Of a stretch of 5,162 bases of DNA, positions 5,142 through 5,162 are shown piece after piece. The notes under the pieces were generated by a model. That model did not search any database, had not been told where the DNA came from, and worked only from the letters and a program-made list of their open reading frames with translations. The position numbers were made by a program, and so were the translations under genes. The stretch is from Pseudomonadota bacterium (GTDB lineage: Bacteria; Desulfobacterota; Desulfovibrionia; Desulfovibrionales; Desulfovibrionaceae), in contig JAFABC010000346.1 in the NCBI GenBank assembly GCA_023426275.1, forward strand, positions 1-5,162, in the 5' to 3' direction. Position 1 is the stretch's first letter; every line of letters starts with the position of its first letter.

Positions 5142-5162
5142 TCCCCTGGCAAAGCCAGGGGA
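5142..5162. terminator. Perfect 9-bp hairpin at right edge, possible terminator
   Basis: TCCCCTGGC (5142-5150) and GCCAGGGGA (5154-5162) pair perfectly around an AAA loop, ending exactly at the window edge. It lies 121 nt beyond the modA stop. The bases that follow on the plus strand are not visible, so a T-tract cannot be confirmed. A short ATTTT run (5138-5142) precedes it on the plus strand, which gives only A residues after the stem on the minus strand. Termination of the operon or of a converging gene to the right is a guess from position. Confidence 0.4.

Noticed and set aside
3218..5152. A 644-codon open frame antisense to the cyclase and modA genes.
   Set aside because: It spans two well-supported plus-strand genes, has the same low-information Gly/His/Gln-rich composition, and shows no recognisable motif.
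1..5162. CRISPR array, insertion sequence, tRNA or rRNA.
   Set aside because: No regularly spaced direct repeats, transposase motifs, cloverleaf or rRNA-like sequence were seen on either strand.

Overview
The window reads as a chromosomal segment from a GC-rich deltaproteobacterial-type organism, most likely a sulfate reducer of the Desulfovibrio/Solidesulfovibrio group. I infer this from strong G/C preference at third codon positions, from the style of the signalling proteins, and from G/C-rich stem-loop repeats (head GCCTCCG[A/G]CGGCCGGG) that I associate from memory with intergenic regions of that group. Nothing here proves the species.

Left edge to about 475: a truncated hairpin at the edge, then one copy of the stem-loop repeat, then a small minus-strand gene (122-475) for a cysteine-rich protein with a duplicated C-x(2-3)-C ... 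C-x(4-5)-C-P-L-x-P-x-R motif, probably a zinc-binding protein of unknown function. Positions 476-918 are a divergent intergenic region. It is AT-rich between about 600 and 830 and holds several inverted repeats, three copies of the hexamer GTCATG (either strand) and only weak promoter-like matches.

919-5020: one tight plus-strand operon of four genes. (1) A membrane sensor histidine kinase with a periplasmic Cache-like sensor, HAMP, HisKA and HATPase_c domains. (2) A stand-alone Rcp1-like receiver protein. (3) A receiver-GGDEF diguanylate cyclase with intact active site and intact inhibitory I-site. (4) A ModA-type periplasmic molybdate/tungstate-binding protein. Genes 1-2 and 2-3 overlap by 4 nt (GTGA and ATGA). 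Gene 4 follows after 18 nt with a near-perfect Shine-Dalgarno. The simplest model is that the kinase responds to a periplasmic cue and phosphorylates both the single-domain receiver and the cyclase, so that a signal is turned into cyclic di-GMP. The co-transcribed oxyanion-binding protein may supply ligand information, or may simply be a transport component whose permease and ATPase are not next to it in this window.

5021-5162: no gene. A second copy of the stem-loop repeat lies just after modA, and a perfect 9-bp hairpin sits at the right edge. Both repeat copies lie 3' of a gene and in the same orientation relative to it. The most interesting points are the operon linking a ModA-like binding protein to a kinase/cyclase pathway, the paired two-part 3' repeats, and the dyad around the leader of the kinase gene.
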